Part shown: piece after piece, positions 17,799-30,000 of the stretch
Layout: every line of letters begins with the position of its first letter
How positions within the stretch are numbered: the first letter of the stretch is position 1
Assembly: GCF_015234355.1 (NCBI RefSeq)
Contig: NZ_JADGMV010000009.1
Location: 92,529-156,528, forward strand
DNA from: Psychrobacter sp. NG25
GTDB taxonomy: Bacteria; Pseudomonadota; Gammaproteobacteria; Pseudomonadales; Moraxellaceae
DNA length: 64,000 bases
Direction of reading: 5' to 3'
Made by a program: the position numbers and the translations under genes
The notes under the pieces: generated by a model
The model's input: the letters and a program-made list of their open reading frames with translations, nothing else
Told to the model about the DNA's origin: nothing
The model's database searches: none

Positions 17799-19058
17799 CT
17801 ACGAAACATTGACCTTTTTACCATCAGAATCAAGCGGCAAATCAGCCAAACAAATCAGACTGTCATTGCTAATACCTGCAATTAAATATTGTTCTGTCGA
17901 GGGATTGTACTCGACTACCTCAATAGGGTAGCGTTTTAAATGCTGATCTTGTCCGATAATCCACACATTAGCCGTCAGTGGCGTGAGAGGTTTATATGGT
18001 GGCGCTTGCAACTCTGTCAAGTCGACATCGTGTAGCGCACGCTTCGGTACAATAGTACCCACATCTATCTGACCATAATTGACTCGCCCGGTTACTTTCA
18101 TATTTGGTAATAACTGCTTACGACTGACCTCATTGTCAATAACATCAACATTGACCATAAGTCTTTTCGGTTGACTGGTCGCAGTCAGCTTACTGATTTG
18201 TCCCGTAAATTTTTCTAAGATATTTTCAGCAGTAAAGTTGACAGTTTGACCTACCGATAGTTGGGGTTCAGCTTGAATAGGTAGCATAGCAGTAAAGTGT
18301 AATTTAGTTTCATCACTAAATTTTAGGAGTGGCATTCGAGCTTCTAGCTTTTGACCCGCTCTTGCATACAGGTTTTCTACGCGTCCTGAAAAGCTAGCAC
18401 GGATAGTAATCAATTTATACTGAGGCTTTGAGATCTCTATGCCCTTACTACTATTAACCTCGTCATCACTTGAGCTAGCTATAGCTGCATTTTTCGTTAA
18501 TGGCTCTGTGCCATCAGATGAAGTTTTCTTAATGGTTGTATCATTATTTAGCGTAGGTTGATTGAGTTTAGCGTTTGCGTTGGTATCTTGAGCGTTAGTC
18601 TGTTTGGCAACATCAGTACCATTTTGCACCTGAGTGTCTTGATCAGGCTTACCTGAGTCTGTCGCTATATCGTCTGATGTATTAGATGAGTTGACCGTTT
18701 TGCTTTCTGTTTCCAATCGTCTGACAACGAGTAGTGGTGTACCTTTTTCTACCCATTGGCCTTTAGTAACCAAGACCTCTTCTACATTGATAGGATGTAC
18801 TGTCACAAATTGGGTTTGCTTAATAGGTTCAATGTTGCCTTGTAGGCCAAGGCTAGGCTGGTAACGTGAAGGTTTTATACTCAATATATGATCAGGTGTA
18901 ATGGTTACACTATCATCGGTAATGACAACGGGAGTATCTACTGTTGGGCTTTTTTCGGTGGCTAGTGCTGCGTCAGTAGGCGATGGTGGCTGACAGGCAG
19001 TAATGAGTATGGCACTCAATACATAGCTGCTGTTTTTTAAAATTTTGGAAACTGTCAT
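17799..19058 (-). CDS. Periplasmic adaptor (RND/MFP-type) lipoprotein with low-complexity linker
   Basis: 419 residues. The start at 19058 is chosen because GGTGA lies 6 bases before it and it gives a clean lipoprotein signal ending in ITAC. The two lipoyl halves are VEEVLVTKGQWVEKGTPLLV and TIRASFSGRVENLYARAGQ. Then come a beta-barrel (HFTAMLPIQAEPQLSVGQTV) and a membrane-proximal domain. Between the lipoyl halves, where adaptors normally have a coiled-coil hairpin, lies about 100 residues rich in Asn, Asp, Ser and Thr. No inner-membrane pump or outer-membrane channel gene is adjacent. Confidence 0.8.
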   Translation of the reverse strand: MTVSKILKNSSYVLSAILITACQPPSPTDAALATEKSPTVDTPVVITDDSVTITPDHILSIKPSRYQPSLGLQGNIEPIKQTQFVTVHPINVEEVLVTKGQWVEKGTPLLVVRRLETESKTVNSSNTSDDIATDSGKPDQDTQVQNGTDVAKQTNAQDTNANAKLNQPTLNNDTTIKKTSSDGTEPLTKNAAIASSSDDEVNSSKGIEISKPQYKLITIRASFSGRVENLYARAGQKLEARMPLLKFSDETKLHFTAMLPIQAEPQLSVGQTVNFTAENILEKFTGQISKLTATSQPKRLMVNVDVIDNEVSRKQLLPNMKVTGRVNYGQIDVGTIVPKRALHDVDLTELQAPPYKPLTPLTANVWIIGQDQHLKRYPIEVVEYNPSTEQYLIAGISNDSLICLADLPLDSDGKKVNVS

Positions 19059-19738
19059 CGCGTTCACCATAGTAGTTATCATTTTATTATATAGTGAATT
19101 ACAGTGCGGTGAAACGGCTGCTAAACACTTACTTAATTTTATAAATATGCGATTACCAGACCGAATAATGTTAAAAATAGCAAATATGGCTAGCAAAAAA
19201 AATCTTTACATTACTGGGCAGTTCGTACATTGACTTGATTATGACTAGAAAGAGGTCAATAATTGTGCTAAAAACAAACCTAATAAAGTAAATTGATACA
19301 TTTATAGAACAAAAGAAGATTATTCAGCAATATTTTCATCGTTTCTATATAATGTAAAAATATCATAAAGTTATCGACTATTTTGATTTGAACTGTCTCT
19401 ATTTAGATAACAATTCAAGCGGTCAGTGGGGCAGTGCTTTACATGATATAAAAAGAGCCCTATCTTAATTAGTGATACTGAAAGTTGAGTAGTTCACCTG
19501 AAAAACTTATTTTTTTGGCTTATTTTTTTAAGGTTATTAATAAAAAAGTGCGTATAGTAACTCATGTTGACAGCATGTTTGATGGGCCGATACTGACAGA
19601 TAGTAGGTTCTCTGTCATAACACATGGTAATGCAAATTTAGCCGTTCGTATCAATCCGATAATAAGTGATATGACACGTTAAAATTTTGTATTGATCGAT
19701 AGAATTACGAATAAATAGTCGTTTATAGGACAATGATA
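19059..19738. other. Long AT-rich intergenic region between adaptor gene and pilG
   Basis: About 680 bases between divergent genes. A TATAAT occurs at 19348-19353 but its -35 is poor and it is far from pilG. Short open frames here have no ribosome sites or recognisable products. I see no gene. Confidence 0.4.
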
Positions 19739-20116
19739 ATGGAAAATGATTTTAATGGTTTGAAAGTAATGGTAATTGATGATTCAAAAACCATTCGCCG
19801 TACCGCAGAAACCTTACTTCAAAAAGCGGGCTGCGAAGTCGTAACTGCTATTGACGGCTTTGATGCTTTAGCAAAGATTGTTGATAACAACCCAGACATT
19901 ATTTTTGTCGATATTATGATGCCACGTTTAGATGGTTATCAGACTTGTGCTCTGATAAAAAACAACCCTGACTATGCTAACAAACCAGTCATTATGCTGT
20001 CTTCCAAAGATGGCTTATTTGATAAAGCACGTGGTCGTATTGTTGGTTCTGATGAGTATCTGACAAAGCCGTTTAGTAAAGACGAGCTGTTTGAGGCAAT
20101 CAACCAGTACCGCTAA
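19739..20116 (+). CDS. pilG: Twitching motility response regulator PilG
   Basis: 125-residue stand-alone CheY-like receiver. It has DD in VIDDSKTIR, phospho-Asp in IIFVDIMMPRLDGYQT, SS in MLSSKDG and Lys in YLTKPFSK. The opening DFNGLKVMVIDDSKTIRRTAE is typical of PilG. The ATG at 19739 is preferred over the one at 19733, because AGGA ends 8 bases before it. PilG is phosphorylated by ChpA and promotes pilus extension and cAMP signalling. It is first in the Pil-Chp cluster. Confidence 0.96.
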   Translation: MENDFNGLKVMVIDDSKTIRRTAETLLQKAGCEVVTAIDGFDALAKIVDNNPDIIFVDIMMPRLDGYQTCALIKNNPDYANKPVIMLSSKDGLFDKARGRIVGSDEYLTKPFSKDELFEAINQYR

Positions 20117-20397
20117 TACAGCAAGTGTCATTGCTAGTAGTAAAGTATGTACATCTGCAAATATAAAGTTTCGTTTAGGATTATTGTTGGTATGATTTAT
20201 GCATGTTTTTGTAGGTTGAGTTACAAAGTCAAAATACTTAACATGAGTGACAATTAATAATAATTGCTCAATATTTCACAACAACTGTTAAAAAAGTGAT
20301 TTTGCCGCTTATCTCTGGCAAATGATTTTTACTCTAGTTGTCTCAATAATATAACAACATATCCTCTTGGATATTTTCGAAAATAAAGGAAATTCCT

Positions 20398-20760
20398 ATG
20401 ACTACCGTTTTAGTCATTGACGACTCGCCATCTGAGATGGCGAAATTTCGCGATATGCTTGCTAGACATAACTTTCAAGTATTAGAGGCGACAAATGGCG
20501 AGCAAGGCTGTCAAATGGCAGTTGATCATTTACCAGATGTCATCTTGATGGATGTAGTAATGCCTGAAATGAATGGTTTTCAAGCCACTCGAAAAATTAC
20601 TCGTGGTAAAACGACTGATCATATTCCTGTGATTATGATCAGTACTAAAAATCAAGAAACAGATAGAGTTTGGGGAAAGCGTCAAGGTGCTAAAGAGTAT
20701 ATCGCCAAACCAGTTGATGAAAATAGCTTGGTTAATATCATTCGCAAAGTAATGGAGTAG
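20398..20760 (+). CDS. pilH: Twitching motility response regulator PilH
   Basis: 120-residue CheY-like receiver with DD in VIDDSPSEM, phospho-Asp in ILMDVVMPEMNG, Ser/Thr in MISTKNQETD, and Lys in YIAKPVDE. The SPSE and TKNQETDRVWG stretches match PilH. AAGGAA precedes the ATG. A 281-base gap separates it from pilG; TGGTATGAT at 20188-20196 is a possible extended -10 for this gene. It overlaps the ribosome site of pilI. Confidence 0.95.
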   Translation: MTTVLVIDDSPSEMAKFRDMLARHNFQVLEATNGEQGCQMAVDHLPDVILMDVVMPEMNGFQATRKITRGKTTDHIPVIMISTKNQETDRVWGKRQGAKEYIAKPVDENSLVNIIRKVME

Positions 20761-20763
20761 ATT

Positions 20764-21294
20764 GTGGCTTCCAAAGGTTTTATTGAGCTTCTGCGTTTAG
20801 CAGATTTGGCACGCGCGCGCAAAAGTGGTCGCCGCGGTGGACAAGAGTATGATTGGCAAGGTGTTGTATTTGAGATTGGTGGACAGCGTTTGGTTGCGCC
20901 GATGGGTCAGGTATCAGAAGTATTAGCCATGCCAGAGTATACCAGCTTGCCTTTAGTAAAGCCTTGGATGCTGGGTATCGCCAATATTCGTGGACGCTTA
21001 CTACCGATAACTGACTTGTCCCGATTTCTACAGGTTTCTAGTCGCTTAACGCAAATGAGCCAACGTAAAGTCATTGTCATCGATCATGACAATCTCTTTT
21101 CAGGACTGGTCGTAGATCAAGTTATTGGTATCGAACAATTTACTCATGATCAATACCGTGCAGAGGCAATTGAGTCTAACTCGCCTTTTGCACCTTATAA
21201 TCATGGTAAGTTCTTTAAAAATGAACAAGACTGGTATGTTTTTATGCCCAGTTTACTCGCACAAGACTTGCAATATACCGATGCTGCAATATAG
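20764..21294 (+). CDS. pilI: CheW-like coupling protein PilI
   Basis: 176 residues forming one CheW domain. VVFEIGGQRLVAPMGQVSEVL, PWMLGIANIRGRLLPITDL and KVIVIDHDNLFSGLVVDQVIG are the recognisable strands. The start is a GTG with GGAG 6 bases upstream, lying inside the end of pilH. Translational coupling with pilH is therefore likely. It joins PilJ to the ChpA kinase. Confidence 0.94.
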   Translation: MASKGFIELLRLADLARARKSGRRGGQEYDWQGVVFEIGGQRLVAPMGQVSEVLAMPEYTSLPLVKPWMLGIANIRGRLLPITDLSRFLQVSSRLTQMSQRKVIVIDHDNLFSGLVVDQVIGIEQFTHDQYRAEAIESNSPFAPYNHGKFFKNEQDWYVFMPSLLAQDLQYTDAAI

Positions 21295-21468
21295 CTATCG
21301 ATAACAGATATCTGACTGTTAGGGCTATGATCAAATAATAGCGCACGATACGATACGGTTGGATGTCAGCATTCACACAGGCTTTGTTAATCACTGTTGT
21401 TTTTATAACAATGAGATTGTCAAAGTCAGTCACGATAAGACTTTGATGATTGTTTGAAAGGAATACGC

Positions 21469-22872
21469 ATGATGAGTGATGTTATAAATAAACCTGTAGC
21501 TGGTACACCTAATGCAACAGCGGGTGGCACAAACGCTAATAGTGAGTGGAAATTATTATTAGTGCTTTTTGTTTCGATAAGTGTGGCCTGTTTGATTTGG
21601 TTGGTAAATTCCTTATCATCGGTGAGTCAGTATTTTTCTGACTTTACTCAGTCAGTTGTTTTGCCCGTAGTTGTGTTCGCAATAGGGGTGCTGGGGATTC
21701 TATTTGCTCTGTACCAATTACTTAAGCAGCGTGGTGGCTCAGAACGATTACTTATCGAAAAAGAAACACTACGTCGACGTCAAGAAGCAGAAGCTGAGTC
21801 TGAGCGTGCGCGTCAAATTCAAGAAGAAAACGAGCGTAACCAGGTAGCTATTCTGCGTTTGCTTGATGAATTGGGTGATTTGGCAGAAGGTGATTTGACG
21901 GTCAATGCAACAGTATCAGAAGATTTCACTGGCGCAATTGCTGATTCAGTGAACTTTGCAATTGACCAACTCCGTCAGTTGGTACTGGTTATCAACAATA
22001 CGGCTGATCGCGTTTCGCAATCTTCAGATCAAACGCAGATGAATGCGGTTGAGCTTGCTGAAGCATCTGAACATCAAGCGCAAGAAATTGCTGGTGTATC
22101 AGCGGCCATTAATGAGATGACAATCTCGATCGACCAAGTTTCAAATAACGCTTCAGAGTCTGCGACTGTTGCTCAGCGCTCAGTTGCCATTGCTTATAAT
22201 GGGGCAGAAGTTGTACAGCGCTCCATTGAAGGTATGAACGTTATTCGTGATCAGATTCAAGAGACGTCAAAACGTATCAAACGTCTGGGTGAGTCTTCGC
22301 AAGAGATTGGTGATATCGTTAGTTTGATTAATGATATTGCTGACCAAACCAACGTTTTGGCATTGAACGCTGCTATTCAGGCATCGATGGCTGGTGAAGC
22401 GGGTCGAGGCTTTGCGGTTGTTGCTGATGAAGTACAGCGACTGGCTGAGCGTTCAGCCAATGCAACAAAACAGATTGAAACACTGGTAAAAACCATTCAG
22501 GCAGATACCAACGAAGCGGTTGTATCGATGGAGTCAACGACCTCTGAAGTTGTGCGCGGTGCGCGGTTAGCAAAAGATGCTGGTGAAGCACTAGAAGAGG
22601 TACAGAGCGTTTCTAACACGTTGGCTGATTTGATTCAAAACATCTCGAATGCTGCATTGCAACAGGCCGAGTCTGCTGGACATATCTCACACACCATGAA
22701 TATCATTCAGGATATTACTTCACAAACGTCCTCTGGTACGATGGCAACGGCGAGATCTATTGGTGAGCTGAGCGAAATGGCTGCAGCACTACAAGAATCC
22801 GTAACAGGCTTTAAAGTATTGAGTGATGATGAGCTGCTAGATAACGAGCAAGCATTATCAGCAAGTGCATGA
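21469..22872 (+). CDS. pilJ: Methyl-accepting chemotaxis protein PilJ, short form
   Basis: 467 residues. AAGGA lies 6 bases before the ATG. Two membrane helices (about 24-46 and 60-85) are joined by only about 13 residues. Then come a HAMP-like stretch and a full cytoplasmic signalling domain with the tip [20 protein letters not shown] and [20 protein letters not shown]. Position between pilI and the cheR-type gene makes it PilJ. Other PilJ proteins are near 680 residues because of a periplasmic sensing region; that region is missing here. Confidence 0.92.
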   Translation: MMSDVINKPVAGTPNATAGGTNANSEWKLLLVLFVSISVACLIWLVNSLSSVSQYFSDFTQSVVLPVVVFAIGVLGILFALYQLLKQRGGSERLLIEKETLRRRQEAEAESERARQIQEENERNQVAILRLLDELGDLAEGDLTVNATVSEDFTGAIADSVNFAIDQLRQLVLVINNTADRVSQSSDQTQMNAVELAEASEHQAQEIAGVSAAINEMTISIDQVSNNASESATVAQRSVAIAYNGAEVVQRSIEGMNVIRDQIQETSKRIKRLGESSQEIGDIVSLINDIADQTNVLALNAAIQASMAGEAGRGFAVVADEVQRLAERSANATKQIETLVKTIQADTNEAVVSMESTTSEVVRGARLAKDAGEALEEVQSVSNTLADLIQNISNAALQQAESAGHISHTMNIIQDITSQTSSGTMATARSIGELSEMAAALQESVTGFKVLSDDELLDNEQALSASA

Positions 22873-23005
22873 TAATCATGTTGGGCATTATTTGAGCACT
22901 AGTAAGTTAAGATTTAGAGTTTCTACAGTATTTTATATTAATATGTTAATTACATACCATGTAAATGATAGTGGTTTACATTGGCAATCATAGGTAGCAG
23001 TTGAC

Positions 23006-23980
23006 GTGAATAAAATTATTCAAACAGACGACCATGGTAACAAGCACATTAAACCAATACTGGTTGAGGCCTCTTCGCAGAACAATAGCTTTGATGTACA
23101 GCAATGGCGACGATACATAGAACAAGAAATTGGTTTTGTGCTACCAGATGTTCAGTTGCAGTGGTTAATCAATGCGATTGACCACACTGCATCGTCGTAT
23201 GGGTTGACTGCTAAAACTCTATGGCATCGGTTGCCAACGAATAATGAGATGCGTCAACAGCTATTAGATAACGTACTGATTCATGAAAGTCGATTTTTTC
23301 GTTATATACCTTCTATCAATTTCGTCACAGAGTATGCAGTACAGCATCAGCGAGCACGGTTAACTGCTACCAATACTGATAATAGTATTAAACGTGATTC
23401 TGATGAGTTGTTTCGTATTTGGAGTGTCGGCTGTGCAAGTGGACAAGAAGTTTGGTCCTTAGCAATGAGCTTAGCCTCAGAGAAATTGGAAAATTATACG
23501 ATACTGGGTACAGATATTAGCCATCAAGCCATTAAGCGAGCACAGTCAGGGCATTATGATCAGCGGCAGAAATCGTTAATCCCAGACAGTTGCCAGCAGT
23601 TTATCCAGCCATTGTGTGCTAATAGTGCGATTAGAAAACTAAATTTTTGTGATTCAACTATTACTAAAGAAATGATAGCAAGCAACCAAGCACACTGGCA
23701 AATAGTGCCGAGCTTGCAACAATATGTTAGCTTTGCTTTACATAATATTATCAAACAAAAACCACCCACTCCGCATCTCCAAAATGTCATCATTTGCCAA
23801 AATATGTTGCTGTACTTCCGCAAGTTTGATCAGCGCGATGTTTTAGCAAGGCTATCAGAGCAATGTGCATTAGGTGGTTATATTATATTGGCTCCAGGTG
23901 AGGCGCTATTTTGGCGTCCTTCAAATATGCGCCGTATCGCGCACCCACAGGTTAATGTGTGGCAAAAAATTAATGCCTAA
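23006..23980 (+). CDS. pilK: Chemotaxis methyltransferase PilK (CheR family)
   Basis: 324 residues. The start is a GTG. The N-terminal helical CheR domain is about 15-110. The SAM-binding domain shows IWSVGCASGQEVWSLAMSL, then LGTDISHQAIKRAQSGHY and NVIICQNMLLYFRKFDQR. It methylates glutamates on PilJ, opposed by ChpB. The loop between these motifs is longer than in classical CheR. It lies 30 bases before chpA. Confidence 0.93.
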   Translation: MNKIIQTDDHGNKHIKPILVEASSQNNSFDVQQWRRYIEQEIGFVLPDVQLQWLINAIDHTASSYGLTAKTLWHRLPTNNEMRQQLLDNVLIHESRFFRYIPSINFVTEYAVQHQRARLTATNTDNSIKRDSDELFRIWSVGCASGQEVWSLAMSLASEKLENYTILGTDISHQAIKRAQSGHYDQRQKSLIPDSCQQFIQPLCANSAIRKLNFCDSTITKEMIASNQAHWQIVPSLQQYVSFALHNIIKQKPPTPHLQNVIICQNMLLYFRKFDQRDVLARLSEQCALGGYIILAPGEALFWRPSNMRRIAHPQVNVWQKINA

Positions 23981-24010
23981 ATTAGTGCTTAGACGAGTTA
24001 GGATGACCCT

Positions 24011-27000
24011 ATGAAAAACCAGCCCAATGACATAGTGACGCTCGAGTGGTTATTGCCACTATTTAATCAGCAACTATCACAGATATCTGATGGCTGGCAA
24101 CTAGTCAATGACAGTACTAATCACGAGCAGATGGTGAAAAACTACCATCAAGTTGGCGGCGCGCTAACAATGATTCGCCTACCCCTGTTAGCAGATCTTG
24201 CCAATAAGCTGAGTTTATTGGTAGAGGCAAGTGGTCACGATGGTATTTCTATCAATAACAGTCGTATCGGTCAGTCTGCTCATAGATTATTAGAGCGTGA
24301 GCTGAATCAGTATATGCGTACTACTAGTCACAACACAACGCTGATTAATAATGCTGCTAATAACCTTGCACGCGCACTATCAGAGCTAGGTATAGCGATA
24401 GAGTCAACAGAAACTCTTGCGGCTAATCAGCATGAAGTCTTAGATGGTCATACGATCGATGACAACATCATTGATAGTATTGAAGTAAAATTTCTAGAAA
24501 GTAAAGAAACCATATATCTAGAGATTTATCACTACCAACAGTTATTATTGGTCTGGCGTCAGCAAGTACAAAAATTATTGGTGGCCAATACCAATCAATC
24601 ATCTTTGTTAACGGTATTAGGTAGAGTAAGCCAATATTTATGGCAAGCTTCTCAAAATGAAGATGAGCAACGTCTCTGGTATCTAACAGACTTGTGGCTA
24701 AACGATCTTGCAAATAATGAGACACCACTACCTGAGAATTATGCCCCACTGTTAAGTCAGTTGGATCAAGTGATAGAGTTGCATGCTGCGCAAACCGAGC
24801 TATCATCGAGTACTGTCAGAAGCTTGATCATCAGGGTATATATCGAATTAAGTAGCCTTGCGCAAAATAGTAATAGCACTCAGTCCGTACTGAATATTTT
24901 GCCGCACAGCGCTGCATCAGCATCGCGTTTTTTACCACGTATACTCAGTGAGCTTGAAACGCTTATTTTTAATCTGGATAAGCCAGACACAATTTTAGAT
25001 CCTTTACAGAATATACAGCGCCAACTCGAGAATCGAGGCTGGATATATTATGTTGCACAAGTAGAGTCTATTCTTACAGATCTAGAGCATGCACTGTCAT
25101 CAAGAACAGGATTTGCACAAGAACAATGGCAAATCGAGCGTCAGCTTCAAGAGCTATATAATGCTTTGTATAATACCGAACAGACGATATCTCTAAAGAT
25201 CGGAGATGCGGCCTCTTTTATCACAATACCTGATGATATCGATACACAAGCTGAAAGTGTTCAGGTTGTGACTGCTAGCGATGGTAACTTGCGTGAGCTT
25301 CGCATCACAGTAGAAGACGTCAAACAAAGCTTTCATGAATATGTACAGCGCCAAGATATTACTTTGCTACCCACGGCTACCGATTTCTCAAAGATTGGTG
25401 ATGCTTTTGTTGAGATGGGTTTACCAGAGATTCATGAAACCATCAATGCGCTATCCAACATATTTACACAGTTGGCAGCTCATGAGATTGCCGCGCTTAG
25501 TTGGGATGTCACTCAGGCATTGGCTGAGGGATTGACATCTATTGAGCTGTTACTGGATTATCTTGCGCAGCAGGTGTTCGATCAAAAGTTATTGAATCAG
25601 GCATATGAGTATACTGCTAAGGCCACAGATCTACTTAATAACTATATTACCGCACCAGATAGCGTTGATGAAACCTTTCTCACGCAAAAGCCAGTCGCAA
25701 CTAATGTAATTCGTTATGACGATAATGGTGAATTGGCCCCTACTAGTGCTCAGTCCACTCATGCTGAATCTTTGACTGATTCACGTGTAGACGATGTTCT
25801 TATACAGGAGCAAGGTGCTGTCGAGAGTGATAGTCTAGAGAGTGAAGCTTTAGCAAAAGCCCGCACGCAAGTTCAGCCTGATAACTTTGAAATGGATGCA
25901 GATATTCGTGACATTTTCATTGAAGAGGCGACTGAAGTCATCGCTGACTTAGAAGACTTTTTACCTATTTGGAAGCAGGATGCACAAGATTTAACACCAC
26001 TAACTGAAGTGCGTAGGGGTTTCCATACTTTAAAAGGCTCAGGCCGTATGGTAGGTGCTTTTAGTATTAGTGAGATGGCGTGGTCAATTGAAAATTTGCT
26101 TAATCGTCTTTTAGATAAAACATTGCCTGTCACTGATAATGTTGTCAATCTAGTCATTGAAACAGCAAAAAAACTGCCTGCATTAGTCACAGATTTTGAA
26201 GTGCAGCAATTGCCAAGTTTTGACCCTGCTGTTACGGTTCTACAAAGTCATAATTTAATGACTCAGCAACCCATGAATGCTGGGCTAAACGTGTCTGAGC
26301 CTGTTGAAGCCGAGTTGAGAGTCACTCCCGACACGATTTATGACTCTCAAACGACAGATGATAAAGATGAAAGCAGACATATAGCTGCTTCATTATCTGA
26401 TATAAAGATTCCTGCGGTACTCGTACCATTCATGCAAGGCCCAGATCAACTATCAGCTGATGCTAACGATGCAGATCCCGATATTAAAGAGATATTTATA
26501 GAAGAAGCCAATGAAGTACTGGCTGAAATCGTACCTCTATATGAGCATTGGTGCCAGTCACCAAATGATTTAAGCGGGCTGACAGATATTCGTCGAGGCT
26601 TCCATACCTTAAAAGGTTCAGGCCGCATGGTAGGTGCCAACTATACTGCTGAGTTGGCCTGGGCGATAGAAAATATGCTCAATCGTATCTTAGATAATAG
26701 TATTACGGTCTCAGAAGATATGAGTCAGCTTATTGCTGATGTATTAGCTGCTTACCCCTCAATGCTAGTAGTGTTTGAAAATGACAGTCAAGACTACCCA
26801 ACTACGCTACCACTTTGGATCGCCTGCGCCAATGCTTATAGTAAGCAGCAAGGTGATGAATTCAGCTACTCTGCTTTATATCAGAATGATAAAGCATCCA
26901 ATGCGTCTGGCCTTGAGAGTACTCAAGCATCATTATTGTCTTCTGAGCTAGGTGAAGCTACTCCTGCTTATGATAATGCCAACAAAGAAATGGATGCTAC

Positions 27001-30000
27001 GCTGCAGACGATTAACTCTGTCAATGAAATGATAGCAGAAGCGTCTATTATCATAGCGCCTCAAAGCGATGAAGAGAAAGAGTTTTGTGAGATTTTTATC
27101 GACGAAGCGGAAGAGTTATTGCAGGAAATAGATCAATTCGTTGATGAGCATCAAGATGAGTCTCATATTGAAGTAACAGATGATATTGTACGTGCATTCC
27201 ATACTTTGAGAGGGGCCTCTGGTTCTAGTGCTCTAGCTGCTATTAGTGAGGTAAGTGCGACCATAGAGCATAGTTTAGAGTTATTACAGCAGAAAGATAC
27301 GGCCATGAATGCTCAACATTTAGAGGCATTAGCGAAGTCTTCTACACTCATGGATGGTTATTTGAACAGCTACAAGCAAAACGTTCAACCAAAAAATATA
27401 TTGGTAAAAGATGCACAAAGCCAACAAGACCTAGCCTCATTACAGGCGATGCTTGGTGGACAACATGTCGCTAGTGATACTGAGGTTATGTTTGATAACA
27501 AACCAACGATAGAGCAATTATTAGATGATAATATCGATGAATTACTAGATGCTCAATGGGAGTTGGATGATGCGCTTAACCAAGCTGAAATAGCAAATAT
27601 TCAGGACTATATAGAGCAGCAAATCTCACAAATAAAATATTTGGCCAATAAAGCACAACCATTTCCAAAGTTCATCTCAATTCTCGATGAGCTGGGTAAC
27701 ACCTATGGTTATTTAAACGACAATCCTGAAAAAGCAAGGGATACAGACATTCAAGCTATTTTACATACTGGTCATGCTCAGTTGGTTGGTTTGTTTGATG
27801 CGTTAGCGGGTAGTACCTCACTGAAAGTAGATCAAAAAGTTCTTGCGAATCTGCAAAGTATTTACCATGCGGATAACGGCAGTGAAGATGAAGATGTTTT
27901 CGTCGTTCGAGCCATCTCAGCACCCGATCTACAACTTGAGTCTATCGATACTGATGCTGAGCTATTAGAAATATTTTTGGAAGAAGCGCAAGAGCTTGAT
28001 ACCGCATTAGATGAGAGCTTCAATAAATGGCGTGTGGATATTAGTAACGTTAATGCTCTAAAGGTTTTGCAGCGTCATCTGCACACCATCAAAGGTGGGG
28101 CACGGATGGCTGGCATTCGCAGTATTGGTGATCTGACCCACGAAGCCGAAAGCGTTTATGAAGCATTTGTAGAAAACAGACGAGTACCGACAGCCCAATG
28201 GCTTGAAGTTATGCAAATGGTGCAGGACACAATGTCATTGCAAGTCATGCATATCGTGAGCTATAAAAAATCATTTTTTGCATCAGAGCTTATTGAGCAG
28301 TTACAACAGCTTTTAAAAGTAAAAGTCTTGCCAGAAATGGTAGAGCTAATCATACCTGTACCAAAAAATCATTTTGAACCTGAAACGCAAAGTAAAATTA
28401 TTAATAATACGCCTAGTAGAGATGACGTATTAGATAGCTCAAGCCTAGATAGAATGATTAAACAATCATGGGCTAATGGTTTGCCTGATCCTGATATATT
28501 AGCGGTATTTCTAGAAGAAGCAGAGGAGCTTACCAATCGTAATAAGTATCTGCAATTATTCTTAGAAGATACGGGCAATAGAACAGCACTACAAGCCCTA
28601 CAGCGTGACTTGCATACTATCAAAGGTGGTGCACGAATGGTTACTGCTAGTGGTATTGCAGATCTGGCTCATGAAATGGAATCTGTGTATCAAGATTTTG
28701 TGGACAACCGCCGTCCTGCCACCAAAAAAGTATTAGAATTATTAGTCGCTAGTCATGATTGGCTAGCTGATGCGGTGTCTATTCTTAGACAACATGTCAA
28801 CCCGCCAACACCTGCGTTACTCATTGAGGCATTACAGCAATTTAGCAAAAATCCTGATAGTTTAAAGCAAGTACCTAAAGAGTCTCTACAATCTCAACGT
28901 GAAGCACTCTTGACTGCTAGAGAAAATCAAGATTCACAGTATCTGGCAAAAGATATTAGTGAAATGCCATCTATGATCATCAGTACAAGCGAAGAAGATC
29001 AGAGTGCCAGTAACAATGAAATGATTCGTATCTCAGGTGGTTTGATTGAGCATATGATTAACTTGTCTGGTGAGTCAGCCATTAACCGTGCTCGTATTGA
29101 CATGGGTATGAGTAGCTTGACTAACAGCCTTGAAGATATGGGTATTACCGTACAGCGATTGGCTGATCAGTTACGTCGAATGGAAATCGAGCTTGAAGCA
29201 CAAATCTTGTCTCAGATAGACGATGAATTGATTCAAAATGAAGATTTTGACCCTCTCGAGATGGATCAATACTCTTCTTTAAATCAACTATCAAAATCTT
29301 TGACAGAATCAGCATCGGATTTGATTGATATTAATCATACGTTATTAGAAAAAACGCGTGATAGTGAAAGCCTTCTATTGCAATTATCAAGGACACAAAC
29401 TGAACTACAAGACGGTCTTATGAACTCGCGTATGGTGCCATTCACGCACTTGACCCCACGTCTTGAACGTATTGTACGCCAGACAGCCAATGAACTTAAC
29501 AAATCTGTTGAGCTAACGATCGTCAATGCTGATGATGAGATGGATAGAACCATCCTCGAGCGTATGACTTCACCACTTGAGCATATGCTACGTAATGCTG
29601 TCGATCATGGTATCGAAAATACCTCAACACGTCTCAGAGCAGGCAAGGAACGTAGCGGGCACATCACTCTAGAGGTCAATCGCGAAGGTAGTGAGATTGT
29701 CATCCAGTTAACGGATGATGGTAGGGGGATTGACGTAGAAGCAGTTCGTAACAAAGCTATTTCCCAAGGGCTTATTGATGCCAGCGATACCAGTCTAACT
29801 GACCTTGATATCATGCAATATATCTTTAATGCGGGATTAAGTACCAGCAAACAGGTGACGCAGATTTCTGGACGCGGCGTAGGCATGGATGTGGTAATTA
29901 GTGAGATTCGTCAATTAGGCGGCTCTGTGTCAGTTGTCTCAGAGCTCGGTAAAGGCTCACGCTTTACGATGCGCTTACCATTGACGGTTGCGGTATCTGA

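Noticed and set aside
19485..19682. 65-residue open frame upstream of pilG
   Set aside because: No ribosome site, no motif, and the composition is that of AT-rich intergenic DNA.
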